A stretch of 64,000 nucleotides of DNA from Pseudorhizobium xiangyangii (GTDB taxonomy: Bacteria > Pseudomonadota > Alphaproteobacteria > Rhizobiales > Rhizobiaceae), in NCBI RefSeq assembly GCF_020531965.1, contig NZ_JAJAWH010000015.1:62001-126000 (forward strand). Reading direction: 5' to 3'. Made by a program: the position numbers and the translations under genes. The first letter of the stretch is position 1. Each line of letters opens with the position of its first letter. Positions 9,796 to 18,064 of the stretch are shown here, one piece after another. The notes beneath the pieces were generated by a model, which was not told the DNA's origin, searched no databases, and worked only from the letters and a program-made list of their open reading frames with translations.

Positions 9796-10492
9796 GGTCA
9801 CTCCCACAGCAGGAAGCTCCGTAGCAGTAGAAAATACCGACTTGGGACTGAAGCTAGATCAAGTTTACGCAAGAGTTCGGGCGTGAGAATCAACAGAGAG
9901 CCCATGGCGGCCGGCTTCCCTCGAGCTAGCTCTCATCAAGGACCCTTCCAGAAAAGGCGAAGAAGGGTCGCGGCGATCCCCTCCGCTTGAACCTCGCCTT
10001 TTGCGATGCTGGATGCTGCGCTCGCCGGAGCAAAGCCTTACCGGTGGGTTCATCGCGGCTAAGCACCCACGATTTTAGTTTTCGTTTTGCAGTGGCCGTG
10101 CGCAATCAAGTATCAAAAACGAACTTCGAAAACAGAATACTCGGTTTCGATCTGCTCAAGCCGCTGCTACGCCGGCCCAAACTGTGTTATCGCCGTGACC
10201 GCCTCGGCGCGGTTATCGACTTTATTGTTGAAGTGGGGCCTAGAGTTAAACTAGAGGCTCCATTACGCCGGGTCGTTATATGAGCGGATTGGATATGAGC
10301 GGATTGGACGAAGGCACTCCCATCGCCGGAAGGGAGACAGATTAGAGCCACTGCAATGGGTGGAATTGAGCGCTGGCGTAATCTTGGGGTAGCGGCCTGT
10401 CCGGTTGGGACTAAGCGCTCTGGACCTGTCGTCGCCGAGTAACGATCTTGGAAGTGGTGGCGACAAGTTCAACTCATCACGGCTGCGGATCT
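9796..10492. other. Non-coding stretch between stress gene and rsgA
   Basis: About 700 bases with no supportable gene. It holds a 9-base inverted repeat (AAAAGGCGA at 9952-9960, TCGCCTTTT at 9994-10002) and a 15-base perfect tandem duplication at 10278-10307. Otherwise nothing recognisable. Confidence 0.5.
10278..10307. repeat. Perfect 2 x 15-base tandem repeat
   Basis: The unit ATATGAGCGGATTGG occurs twice without a gap. It lies in the non-coding region downstream of rsgA. Probably a replication-slippage duplication. Confidence 0.8.
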
Positions 10493-11515
10493 TTAATACT
10501 TCTTCTTGCGAACGGTCTTGTTTCCGCGTGGTCCGCTGATGACCGGTGTTCGATTGCGGTTCTCAGCAAGCAGGCTTCGCCAGCGTTCAAGGCGGTCGGC
10601 GGCTAAAGTGCCGCCTTTGACGGCTGCCTGTACTGCACAGCCCGGTTCATGCGCATGGGTACAATCACGAAATCGGCAAAGCGGTGCCAGTTCCGTTATA
10701 TTAGCAAAGAGCGTGTCGATCCCGTCTGTGACATCGCTGACGTAGAGTGTTCTTATTCCTGGCGTATCGATAACCCAACCGCCACCTGGAATAGCATGCA
10801 GCGATCGCGCGGTCGTGGTGTGCCGGCCTTGGGCGTCATATTCGCGGATAGTCCCGGTTTTCTGCTTTGCGTGAGATGCAGGTCCAGCCAACGTGTTCAC
10901 CAGCGTCGACTTTCCAACTCCGGAGGAGCCCACGAGCGCGACCGTTTGCCCAACGCCGCACCAGAGCCTTAAAGCAAAGCTTGCATCGGCAGAGCGCCCA
11001 TTCAAGGCAACGACAGGTAGGTCACGCTGCAAAACCTCCGCTTGGGCCTGAAATCGCCCAACGTCGTCGGCGGTGTCAGCCTTCGTCAACACGATCACCG
11101 GATTGCTGCCTGCCTGGTTGGCCATGATCAGATAACGCTCTAGCCGGTCAGTACTGAAATTGGCGTTGCACGATGTCACGATCAACAGAGTATCGATATT
11201 GGCGGCAACAAGTTGCTGGCCACGTCCGACTTCCGGGCGGCGCTGAAAAAGAGTTTTTCGGTCGAGGCGGCTGACCAGCATGTCGGACCGGGGATCGGCA
11301 AGCACCCAGTCTCCTACTGCGAAGTCAGCCGTGTTGGCATTGGCTGGAAGCTCCAGCTTCACCTGCCCTGTGACGTCGATCGCCTCAATGCGAGCCCGGT
11401 GAACCGAAGCGACGCGCCTGGGCACAAGGTCCACTTCGGTTGGCTTGACCTGATCCGCGAAGAAGTCAGACCAGCCAAGCAATTCCAACGCTGAGTGAAG
11501 ATGGGAGTTAGTCAA
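10493..11515 (-). CDS. rsgA: Ribosome small subunit-dependent GTPase A
   Basis: 340 residues. The circularly permuted GTPase order is visible: an N-terminal OB fold (about 40-100), then the G4 motif VLTKAD, then the P-loop GSSGVGKST and the G3-like DTPGIR, and finally the zinc-binding CRFRDCTHAHEPGC. RsgA (YjeQ/EngC) helps late maturation of the 30S subunit and responds to (p)ppGpp. The start is a TTG at 11515 with only a weak ribosome binding site; the N-terminus (LELLGWSDFFADQ) fits homologues. Not in an operon. Confidence 0.93.
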   Translation of the reverse strand: MTNSHLHSALELLGWSDFFADQVKPTEVDLVPRRVASVHRARIEAIDVTGQVKLELPANANTADFAVGDWVLADPRSDMLVSRLDRKTLFQRRPEVGRGQQLVAANIDTLLIVTSCNANFSTDRLERYLIMANQAGSNPVIVLTKADTADDVGRFQAQAEVLQRDLPVVALNGRSADASFALRLWCGVGQTVALVGSSGVGKSTLVNTLAGPASHAKQKTGTIREYDAQGRHTTTARSLHAIPGGGWVIDTPGIRTLYVSDVTDGIDTLFANITELAPLCRFRDCTHAHEPGCAVQAAVKGGTLAADRLERWRSLLAENRNRTPVISGPRGNKTVRKKKY

Positions 11516-11563
11516 TTTTTGCTTCGCATTCGTTGGCGGAGTTTGTCGGTGGCTTTCGGAGGC

Positions 11564-11794
11564 TTACCACCTAGTGGCGCGCTGATGTTCTCTCTTTGGC
11601 AAAGAGTTTGCGTAGGCAGCAGCCTCGCCGGAGTAGGGGAAATCTTCCCCTAGCTGAAGGTCGCCATCGTAAACTTTAAAGGCAGGCCCGTCGACTTCGA
11701 CGACCTTGTAGCCATTCACATGTTCAAACTTTGGTGTTTTCCAACCCATTAAGTGCTCCAGTTTCGGTCCAACGTTTCGGTAATTTTCGAACAT
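11564..11794 (-). CDS. Small hypothetical protein, about 76 aa
   Basis: Starts MFENYRNVGPKLEHLMGW at the ATG 11794; a GTG at 11806 would add four residues. Contains an EVDGPAFKVYDGD strand-rich core and YSGEAAAYANSL. Ribosome binding site weak. Unrecognised family; possible alternative is a chance frame, but composition looks coding. Confidence 0.45.
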   Translation of the reverse strand: MFENYRNVGPKLEHLMGWKTPKFEHVNGYKVVEVDGPAFKVYDGDLQLGEDFPYSGEAAAYANSLPKREHQRATRW

Positions 11795-11986
11795 GATGTC
11801 CAGCACGATGCTCAGTAGACTCGTCCTCTATCAGGTGTTTTCACAAAAGACTAAAGACGAACTAGCCACGATCACGGCGTCATCGTCGCCTCCTCGCTCA
11901 AGGAAGATGGCGTCTGGTGGAACCCCGTCGAGCCCTCAGGGTGACGGCGTTTGTCGAAGCCGCACGCCCGGCAGTGGGTGCTTGAG

Positions 11987-12432
11987 ATGAACGGGGCACT
12001 TTCCGAGCAGATCCTGAACGAAAACAAGGTCGTTTTCGATGCGATGGTGGGCCACCGTTTCGTCGAGGACATCAAGGCGGACCGCCTCCGAAAGAGGTCT
12101 TCGAGTGCTACCTCGTATCCGAGGGCGCCTTCGTGGACACCGCTATTTCGATATTCGCCTTCGCCGCGTCGAAGGCCGGGACGATCGCCCAGAACCGCCG
12201 GCTGATCGGCGTGCTGGATGTGCTTGCCAACCAGCAGATCGCTTATTTCGATAAGGCCTTTGCTGAACGTTGCATCGATCACACAGCCTTCGACACATCC
12301 ATTCCCGAGGTCTCAGCCTTCCGCGACGGCATGCTGGCGATCTCCCGTGACGGACGGTATCTCGACACGGTTGCCGCGATGTTCGCCGCCGAGCGGATGT
12401 ATTGGACGTGTTCGAGTGAGGCAGCCCGGCAT
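11987..12432 (+). pseudogene. TenA/thiaminase-II-like gene, frameshifted and 3'-truncated
   Basis: The first frame reads MNGALSEQILNENKVVFDAM then VGHRFVEDIKADRL. Near 12086-12088 one base appears to be missing, and homology continues in the next frame as PKEVFECYLVSEGAFVDTA, then FRDGMLAISRDGRYLDT and AAERMYWT. TenA proteins are about 220 residues; similarity stops around 12425, losing the last third including the usual C-terminal helices. TenA-type proteins hydrolyse or salvage thiamin pyrimidines, or are uncharacterised relatives. The break is either a real mutation or a sequencing error at one base; the missing 3' end argues for real decay. Confidence 0.65.
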
Positions 12433-12488
12433 TCAGTGAGCGATCCGCTCGGCGGTTTGGTTTGGTTGGAGAGCAGTAGCATAGGCAT

Positions 12489-12507
12489 AAGGCCACGGCG
12501 TGGCCTT
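12489..12507. repeat. Inverted repeat, 8-base arms
   Basis: AAGGCCAC, 3-base gap, GTGGCCTT. Located between the tenA remnant and vapB. No U-tract follows, so it may be an operator or a remnant hairpin. Confidence 0.5.
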
Positions 12508-12515
12508 GAAAATGG

Positions 12516-12536
12516 CATATCCCATGACATATCCCA
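12516..12536. promoter_or_regulatory. Two direct copies of CATATCCCA upstream of vapB
   Basis: Copies at 12516-12524 and 12528-12536, 12 bases centre to centre, about 45-65 bases before the vapB GTG. The position suits an autoregulatory operator of a toxin-antitoxin operon, but this is inference from position only. Confidence 0.3.
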
Positions 12537-12579
12537 ACCGCCGCAGTATTTAATATATGGAATTTTGATAGGATTACCG

Positions 12580-12810
12580 GTGGAGCAGGGTGCAGTCTTT
12601 CGAAATAATCGTAGCCAAGCCGTTCGGCTGCCGAAGGCCGTAGCTTTACCGGACGATGTAAAGCGCGTCGATATCGTTGCGGTCGGACGCGCCAGGGTTA
12701 TCGCCCCCGCCGGTGAAGTTTGGGACAGCTGGTTCGATGGCCAGGCGGCGACATCGGATTTTATGAGCGAGCGTGATCAGCCAGCGTTGCAGGAGCGCGA
12801 GGCGCTTTGA
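12580..12810 (+). CDS. vapB: VapB-type antitoxin
   Basis: 76 residues from a GTG at 12580. The N-terminal AbrB/MazE-like swapped-hairpin DNA-binding motif is visible in GAVFRNNRSQAVRLPKAVAL, followed by VDIVAVGRARVIAPAGE and the toxin-binding tail WDSWFDGQ. The antitoxin appears complete; its stop overlaps the start of vapC (TGATG). The frame is open far upstream into the tenA remnant, but antitoxin homology begins only here. Confidence 0.85.
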   Translation: MEQGAVFRNNRSQAVRLPKAVALPDDVKRVDIVAVGRARVIAPAGEVWDSWFDGQAATSDFMSERDQPALQEREAL

Positions 12811-13091
12811 TGCTGAAGTACATGCTGGATACCAATATCTGCATATTTACGGTGAAGAACCGGCCGCAGCAGGTGCGCGAGGCTTTCAACCGCCATCATG
12901 GTCAATTGTGCATCAGCTCTGTCAGCTTGATGAAATTGATCTACGGCGCGGAAAAATCAGCTTTCGCCGAGCGGGCGAGCTCGGCTGCGTTGAGGAGCCC
13001 GGATTGGTGGTGTGCCGGCATGGTCCAGAAGCCTCTTAACGTCTCGCCGAGGATGGGCGGCTCCAGAAACGGAATATCTCGTTCGAGATAG
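12810..13091 (+). pseudogene. vapC: VapC toxin (PIN domain), truncated and mutated
   Basis: The N-terminus MLKYMLDTNICIFTVKNRP and CISSVSLMKLIYGAEKS is the start of a VapC PIN-domain RNase, including the first catalytic Asp (LDTN). Homology ends about 12960, after some 50 of about 135 residues. The usual MELIYGAE, carrying a catalytic Glu, here reads MKLIYGAE. Downstream bases belong to a different gene remnant on the other strand. The toxin should be inactive, leaving an orphan antitoxin. Confidence 0.72.
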
Positions 13092-13170
13092 GTGCGAATG
13101 AAATCTTGTCTCCTGCATGCTCCCGCGGTCGCTGGAAGGAAAGTAGACTATCGGAAAGCCGCGCCTCAGC
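12958..13170 (-). pseudogene. Remnant of a DUF4143-type AAA ATPase
   Basis: Read on the minus strand, fragments RRGFPIVYFPSSDRGSMQ, then after a one-base frame change RRQDFIRTYLERDIPFLE, ETLRGFWTMPAHHQSGLL and NAAELARS. This order matches the C-terminal (DUF4143) part of the widespread ATPase family, recognised from memory of the LERD and FWTMLAH motifs. Both ends are missing, and the downstream end fuses with the vapC fragment at about 12960. Clearly decayed. Confidence 0.55.
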
Positions 13171-13258
13171 TAACCGGGGTGAGCACCCCGAAACGAAAAC
13201 CCCGGCATGCCAAAGCGGGATACCGGAGTGATCTGTTCTTTTGTGGAGGGCTAGGAGG

Positions 13259-13774
13259 TTAAGCCTCGGTTGTGGCGGCTTCCACCAGTTTCCGTGCATC
13301 GCCGAAGCCACCCATTTTCGCCTTCCAGGTTAGAAGTGGCGCGTAGAAGCGCAGATAGGCGAGCATCAGGGCGACCGAAATATAGAAGCACATCACGCCC
13401 ATATACGTCGGGTTGAACAAGCGGTCGGTGCGGCCGTTAAGGATGATTGCATTATACCAGACGATGGCAGAGATCGGCATTGCAATCAGCAGGCCGAGCG
13501 GCACGAAGCGGTTGAAGATCAGCATCAGCCCGCAGACGATTTCGAGCGTCTTGACGATGTCAAACAAGCCGACTTCGATCATCGTGATGAGCATCTGCGA
13601 GGAAAGCGGCGTGTTTCCAACCGGTTGCGGGAAAATGGCCGGCAAGCCCGCCTGGGTCAGCCAGTAAGATGCGCCCGAGACGAGCATCCAGCCCCCGATA
13701 TAGAGCCGGCCGAGTGACAGCAGGATCTTCACGATGGTTCCGACGCTCCAGTTGTAAGTGATTTCCTTGGACAT
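13259..13774 (-). CDS. DoxX-like integral membrane protein
   Basis: 171 residues with about four hydrophobic helices (around 10-35, 65-90, 90-112, 120-145) and the motif LSLGRLYIGGWMLVSG near the N-terminus, reminiscent of DoxX/DoxD-type small membrane proteins. It lies 8 bases downstream of the gene at 13783-14220 and is probably co-transcribed with it. Function unknown. Confidence 0.75.
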   Translation of the reverse strand: MSKEITYNWSVGTIVKILLSLGRLYIGGWMLVSGASYWLTQAGLPAIFPQPVGNTPLSSQMLITMIEVGLFDIVKTLEIVCGLMLIFNRFVPLGLLIAMPISAIVWYNAIILNGRTDRLFNPTYMGVMCFYISVALMLAYLRFYAPLLTWKAKMGGFGDARKLVEAATTEA

Positions 13775-13782
13775 GATTTCCC

Positions 13783-14220
13783 TTACTCCTGCGACACGTG
13801 GCGCTTGATGCTGTCGATACGGCCGCCGCGCGGGCCGATATGGTATACGTCCACGACCGTCTTTTCGGCACCGGCTTGCGTTAGCTTGTGGACCGTGACG
13901 ACCGTGCGTCCATCACCGACGAGCGGCTGGAGCAGTTCGGATTTCACCTCTGCGCCATCAGCGAATTCGGGGAAGATCGCTTTGTCGAAATCGGCATCGG
14001 GCGCGATGTATTCGCCCGCGGCATATCCCCCCTTGGCGTTGACGTAGACTTCCTCGCGGAAGTCGCTCAGCATCTGCTTGGGCATTTTGTCCAGGGCGGG
14101 TCCCCATTGCCAGCCGGGGGCGATGTGAAGCTGGTAATAGATATTGGTTAGAAAAAGGGCGGCGACGACGAGCGAAGCGACATAAAGCGTCCGCTCGGAT
14201 ATGAGATGGGACCCAGACAA
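13783..14220 (-). CDS. Membrane-anchored NTF2/SnoaL-like protein
   Basis: 145 residues. One N-terminal transmembrane helix (TLYVASLVVAALFLTNIYY, about 11-29), then a soluble part with LLQPLVGDGRTVVTVHKLT and a C-terminal VVDVYHIGPRGGRI strand pair that suggests a SnoaL/NTF2-like cone fold. The start is TTG at 14220, supported by AAGGAG six bases upstream. First gene of a pair with the DoxX-like protein; the two may form one envelope complex. The ligand is unknown. Confidence 0.7.
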   Translation of the reverse strand: MSGSHLISERTLYVASLVVAALFLTNIYYQLHIAPGWQWGPALDKMPKQMLSDFREEVYVNAKGGYAAGEYIAPDADFDKAIFPEFADGAEVKSELLQPLVGDGRTVVTVHKLTQAGAEKTVVDVYHIGPRGGRIDSIKRHVSQE

Positions 14221-14800
14221 GTCCTACTCCTTGATGTGCTCTTGAGTTTTCAAGATTATGGTGGTTTCGTGGCGGTTGCCACATATGAATATGTGCCCTT
14301 ACTAAAACGGTAGTGTGGAGGCAATGCGTGCAACGATCTTTGCACTGCACAAGGCCCCCGCGGCACGGTTGATCCAATCGGGGCAGAACCTTGCATGCGA
14401 GACAGGTGCGTGTCGGAGCGTTGAGGAATCCCTGGTGCCGTCCGTACGGCTCTTACATCTTAAGCACTGCGAGGCACCACTCGGAGTCGGGTGAAAGCGG
14501 TGGAAATCTCGAGCGGGAGTTGGTTCGCGGACCATCGTGTGGCACAAGGTGCCTAATTGCAGCCCAGAGAGATACAACCCGTGAATCCCGGTCATGCCAA
14601 ACTGTGGTTTCGCGGGTGGTCGTCGACGTTTGAAATCATTACATTGAAGGCGACGCGGCAATATCGGTCCGACGTTTCTACATTCTTAACATGAAACAAA
14701 AAGTCCCGCTCCAGCTGAATCGTCTACAGCCCACATTGCCTATGGCATAGAATCAGTTTGCCATGCGACTTGCTTGGTTGCAGATGCTGAAGGAGCGGCC
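14221..14800. other. Non-coding stretch before the catabolic block
   Basis: About 580 bases between divergent transcripts. Only random open frames; no repeat, terminator or known promoter motif was recognised. Confidence 0.5.
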
Positions 14801-15208
14801 ATGTCATTAGTGCAGTACGAGAACTTTTCCCCATTCGTGGAATTCCTCGGGGTTACGATCGTTCACCAGGGTGAGGACCAGGTTCAGACATCTCTTCCAT
14901 CCCAGCCTGTGCTGCAGAATCGCAAAGGGGACATCCATGGTGGTGTCATCGCTACCCTTCTCGATACCACCCTTGGCATGGCAGCTCGAGGAGAAATGGA
15001 TCAGCAAGCAGCAAGTTCGACGCTGAGCCTGACCGTGAACTTTCTCAGCCCGGCCCGAGGAGAGCTTCTATGCAGCGCGCGCTGCGTCCGGAAAGGTCGT
15101 TCTATCCGGTTTGTAGAAGGCCAGATTACTGACAAGGACGGCGAAGTGGTTGCAACTGCAGTCGCAACTTTCAAGGTCTTTTCGGCAAACAGGGCGAGCG
15201 CCTGCTAG
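14801..15208 (+). CDS. PaaI family hotdog thioesterase
   Basis: 135 residues from ATG 14801, chosen because AAGGAG lies five bases before it; an upstream GTG at 14774 has no such site. The hotdog signature GDIHGGVIATLLDTTLG (about 45-62) includes the Asp/Gly region used in acyl-CoA hydrolysis, followed by SLTVNFLSPARGE. Such enzymes hydrolyse acyl- or aryl-CoA, often to rescue CoA from dead-end intermediates. Its end overlaps by four bases the end of the convergent IclR gene. Confidence 0.88.
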   Translation: MSLVQYENFSPFVEFLGVTIVHQGEDQVQTSLPSQPVLQNRKGDIHGGVIATLLDTTLGMAARGEMDQQAASSTLSLTVNFLSPARGELLCSARCVRKGRSIRFVEGQITDKDGEVVATAVATFKVFSANRASAC

Positions 15209-15984
15209 TTGCTTAGCTCATAAAATGAGGCCGGAAACGGCTGTCCGCCGAGGGTCGCCGTCGCCTCTTCCGCCCATCGGACAACCTTTTGACCAAAATC
15301 GGCAAAACGGCTCGCAGGTAGATCGCTTTCGTCTGCAGTCAGCGTGATGGAACCGCAGACTGAGCCGTCTTTTTGCCAAACAGGAGCGGCAATCGAGTTG
15401 ACGCCTCGTCTGACACCGCTTTCCGACGTCGCAAAGCGACGCTCGCGGACCGGCCCGATCCGCTCCATCAGCTTGCTGCGATCTGCTGGTTGAAAGCCTA
15501 CGGTTCCCCGATGTGCAGGGGCAAAGAGCCTCTCAAGGTCCAGTGGTGGGAGAAAGGCTGAAATCGCGATGCCGCCGGCCGTCTGAGTCATCGGCAGCGA
15601 GCTTCCCATTTCTGCGGAATATGTCAGCCCAATGTGGCCCTCGACCCTGTCGAAGTATGTAATGAAGGGGCAATTGTTGAGGACGAAGAACGCATTAAAC
15701 CCTGTTTGGTGGGCTGCCTGGCGGAGAATAGGGTGAAGGTTGCGGCGCGTGTGGTTCTCAGCGAGGACCCGTGATCCCACTTCCCACATAAGCAAGGTTG
15801 CGCGGTACTTCCGGGATCCGGAATCTTGCTCTGCATAGCCCATCTCGACCAGTGTTCCCAAGAGCCTTTGTACCGCGCTGAGGTTGAGCTCCATCTGGCG
15901 GGCAAGCTCTGTAATACCCAGCGGCTCTGACGCTGCACACAGAGCTTCCAGAAGTCGCAGTGCTTTCTTGGCCGTCAAACTCAT
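15205..15984 (-). CDS. IclR family transcriptional regulator
   Basis: 259 residues. N-terminal winged helix-turn-helix (ALRLLEALCAASEPLGITEL then SAVQRLLGTLVEMGYAEQ), C-terminal IclR effector-binding domain (about 80-250) with HIGLTYSAEMGSSLPMTQTA and GVNSIAAPVWQKDGSVCGSI. AAGGAG lies eight bases before the ATG. It is divergent from the catabolic operon that starts at 16114, and two related palindromes lie in the shared 129-base control region. IclR proteins usually sense a small carboxylate or aromatic compound; here the likely effector is the substrate of the operon. Confidence 0.92.
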   Translation of the reverse strand: MSLTAKKALRLLEALCAASEPLGITELARQMELNLSAVQRLLGTLVEMGYAEQDSGSRKYRATLLMWEVGSRVLAENHTRRNLHPILRQAAHQTGFNAFFVLNNCPFITYFDRVEGHIGLTYSAEMGSSLPMTQTAGGIAISAFLPPLDLERLFAPAHRGTVGFQPADRSKLMERIGPVRERRFATSESGVRRGVNSIAAPVWQKDGSVCGSITLTADESDLPASRFADFGQKVVRWAEEATATLGGQPFPASFYELSN

Positions 15985-16002
15985 GAACGAAGCTCCTTAG
16001 AA

Positions 16003-16017
16003 TGTCGAATAGTGACA
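16003..16017. promoter_or_regulatory. IclR operator candidate, regulator-proximal
   Basis: TGTC-GAATAGT-GACA, a palindrome with 4-base arms around a 7-base core. Lies 19 bases upstream of the IclR start codon. The same core recurs in inverted orientation at 16088-16102. Confidence 0.5.
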
Positions 16018-16087
16018 TACAACGTCAGATATTAAAATACCCTTGCATGGCGCTCTTCGATATGTAAGATCAATATTAGATAACAAG

Positions 16088-16102
16088 TATCACTATTCGA
16101 TA
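16088..16102. promoter_or_regulatory. IclR operator candidate, operon-proximal
   Basis: TATC-ACTATTC-GATA, the inverted relative of the site at 16003-16017: 11 central bases, TCGAATAGTGA, are identical in reverse complement. It directly touches the AAGGAGG of the acyl-CoA dehydrogenase gene, a position suited to repression. Confidence 0.5.
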
Positions 16103-16113
16103 AGGAGGCGTCT

Positions 16114-17286
16114 TTGCTGGATCGGGAAATGACTGGCGCTTGGGAAATGCCTGAGCATCTCAATATGCTTCGGGGGACCGTCGTTCGGTTTATGACAACA
16201 GAGGTACGACCCGTTGAAGAGAAGCTGGCCCACGACAGCTACGCCCTCCCTGCCGAGGAACTGGCGCGGTTACAGCAGAAGGCACGGGAGGCCGGATTGT
16301 GGTGCATGGCTTCGCCTGAGGAATATGGCGGTGGCGGCCTCGGTTTGCTGGGCCAGGTCATCGTAGCGGAAGAAGCAGCCAAATGCCGAATGGGCGCCTA
16401 CGTTCCAGCCTGCGGTGCATTCGGCATCGACCCGCCGTCGGTCATATGGCTTGGCTCGGAAGAGCAGCGCCAGAAATACGGCGTGATGGGCATAAAAGGC
16501 GGGAAGAAAAACTTCGTCGCAATTTCGGAAGCATCCGGAGGCTCCGACCCGGGCCACAAGATTCAGACTCGCGCAGAGCGGGACGGTGATGATTATATCA
16601 TCAACGGTACAAAGATGTGGATCACAGCCGCTGATAAGGCGGACTGGGGCATAGTCTTTGCGCGTACGGGGGAAGCCGGCAAAGGCGAGGGTATCACGGC
16701 ATTCATTGTCGATCGTGATACGCCGGGGATCACGTGCAAGGAGATCGGCGTCATTCGCTCCTATGCTCCCTATGAAGTCAACTTTGATAATGTGCGGGTA
16801 CCTGCGTCCAACTGCCTTGGAGAAGAAGGCCAAGGGTTCGCGATCTGCCAGAAATGGCTTGTACATGCCCGCGTTCCTTACGCCGCAGGCGTCATAGGAA
16901 TTGCGCAGGAGGCTTTGAAAATCGCCATTGATTGGGCCTGCGAGCGCCACGTCCACAAGTCCCGGCTCTCGGACAAGCAGGCGATTCAATGGATGATAGC
17001 GGACAGCGACATGGAGCTGCGTGCTGCTCGACTTCTCGTCTACCAAGCTGCCTGGAACGGCGATCTTGGTCGAGACATCAAGATTGACGCGTCGATTGCG
17101 AAGGTGGTTGCGACGGAAACTGCCGGCCGGGTCATCGATCGTTGTGTGCAGATACTGGGGGCCATGGGTGTGGCGCGGGAACTGCCGCTTGAGCGCTGGT
17201 ATCGCGAATTACGCATCAAGCGGATCGGCGAAGGTCCCTCCGAGGTCCATCGGATGGTCTTGGCACGCCATCTTCTGCGGGGTTGA
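16114..17286 (+). CDS. Acyl-CoA dehydrogenase
   Basis: 390 residues, normal length. N-terminal helical domain, then the beta domain with ISEASGGSDPG and MWITAADKADWG (FAD/substrate side), and the C-terminal helical domain ending RIGEGPSEVHRMVLARHLL, the equivalent of the EGT segment that carries the catalytic Glu in many family members. FAD-dependent alpha,beta-dehydrogenation of an acyl-CoA, with electrons passed to the ETF encoded in the same operon. The start is TTG at 16114, five bases after AAGGAGGCG. First gene of the operon. Confidence 0.92.
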   Translation: MLDREMTGAWEMPEHLNMLRGTVVRFMTTEVRPVEEKLAHDSYALPAEELARLQQKAREAGLWCMASPEEYGGGGLGLLGQVIVAEEAAKCRMGAYVPACGAFGIDPPSVIWLGSEEQRQKYGVMGIKGGKKNFVAISEASGGSDPGHKIQTRAERDGDDYIINGTKMWITAADKADWGIVFARTGEAGKGEGITAFIVDRDTPGITCKEIGVIRSYAPYEVNFDNVRVPASNCLGEEGQGFAICQKWLVHARVPYAAGVIGIAQEALKIAIDWACERHVHKSRLSDKQAIQWMIADSDMELRAARLLVYQAAWNGDLGRDIKIDASIAKVVATETAGRVIDRCVQILGAMGVARELPLERWYRELRIKRIGEGPSEVHRMVLARHLLRG

Positions 17287-17289
17287 GCG

Positions 17290-18063
17290 ATGTCGATAGA
17301 ATTTGACGTTCAGGATTGCATTGCACTGATCACGATCAATCGTCCCGAGCGGCGGAATGCCTTGGATGCGGATCACTACGCCGCTCTTTCTGATGCGTGG
17401 TGCAGGGTGCGTGATGACGCAGGGATTCAGGTGGCTGTAGTGACCGGCGCGGGAGATAGGGCTTTCTGTGCCGGAGCCGACCTCAAGTCCTGGGTCGGTC
17501 GCGACAATCCTCTTTCCGAGCTGTGGCTCACTCAGAAAGACAGTCTGCTGAATCGTGGACTGGAAGTCTGGAAGCCCGTTATCGCTGCCGTGAACGGTGC
17601 ATGCGTCGCCGGTGGAATGACCCTCCTCCTCGGCACGGATCTTCGCGTTGCCGTATCTGGTGCGACGTTTTCCCTGGCAGAAGTGAAGCGCGGGATCATT
17701 GCCGCGAATGGTGGGACCCAGAGAGTGATGAAGCAACTCCCATATGCGATTGCCATGGAGATCCTGCTGCTGGGAGAATCGATCGACGCCGACACCGCTG
17801 CAAGGTGGGGTCTGATTAACCGCGTCGTTGAGCCAGAAGACCTTCTATCCACTGCAATGGAAATGGCTCGAAAAATCCAGCGAAACGCACCTCTTGCAGT
17901 TCAGGCAGCAAAAGAATTGGCAATACGGTCGCAAGACATGAGCCTCGCAGACGGATTGCGGATGGAGCAGTTCGTCAATCGAATTCTCCACCATTCCGAA
18001 GACACACGCCTCGCCCGGGAAGCGTTTGCCGAGAAACGCCAGCCCCAGTTTAAGGGAAATTGA
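17290..18063 (+). CDS. Enoyl-CoA hydratase/isomerase family protein
   Basis: 257 residues. The oxyanion-hole segments RNALDADHYAALS and AFCAGADLKSW are present, as is NGACVAGGMTLLLGTDLRVA. At the place of the first catalytic Glu of crotonase (GGCEL) the sequence has GGMTL, whereas the second Glu is kept in LAEVKRGI. Enzymes with one of the two Glu often act as isomerases or on unusual acyl groups, so plain hydratase activity is uncertain. Three bases after the dehydrogenase gene, one base before the CoA-transferase. Confidence 0.9.
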   Translation: MSIEFDVQDCIALITINRPERRNALDADHYAALSDAWCRVRDDAGIQVAVVTGAGDRAFCAGADLKSWVGRDNPLSELWLTQKDSLLNRGLEVWKPVIAAVNGACVAGGMTLLLGTDLRVAVSGATFSLAEVKRGIIAANGGTQRVMKQLPYAIAMEILLLGESIDADTAARWGLINRVVEPEDLLSTAMEMARKIQRNAPLAVQAAKELAIRSQDMSLADGLRMEQFVNRILHHSEDTRLAREAFAEKRQPQFKGN

Positions 18064-18064
18064 C

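Noticed and set aside
12133-12810. One 225-residue protein joining the tenA-like part and vapB
   Set aside because: The frame is open by chance between a truncated tenA remnant and the antitoxin; the joining segment is not conserved, and vapB has its own GTG start.
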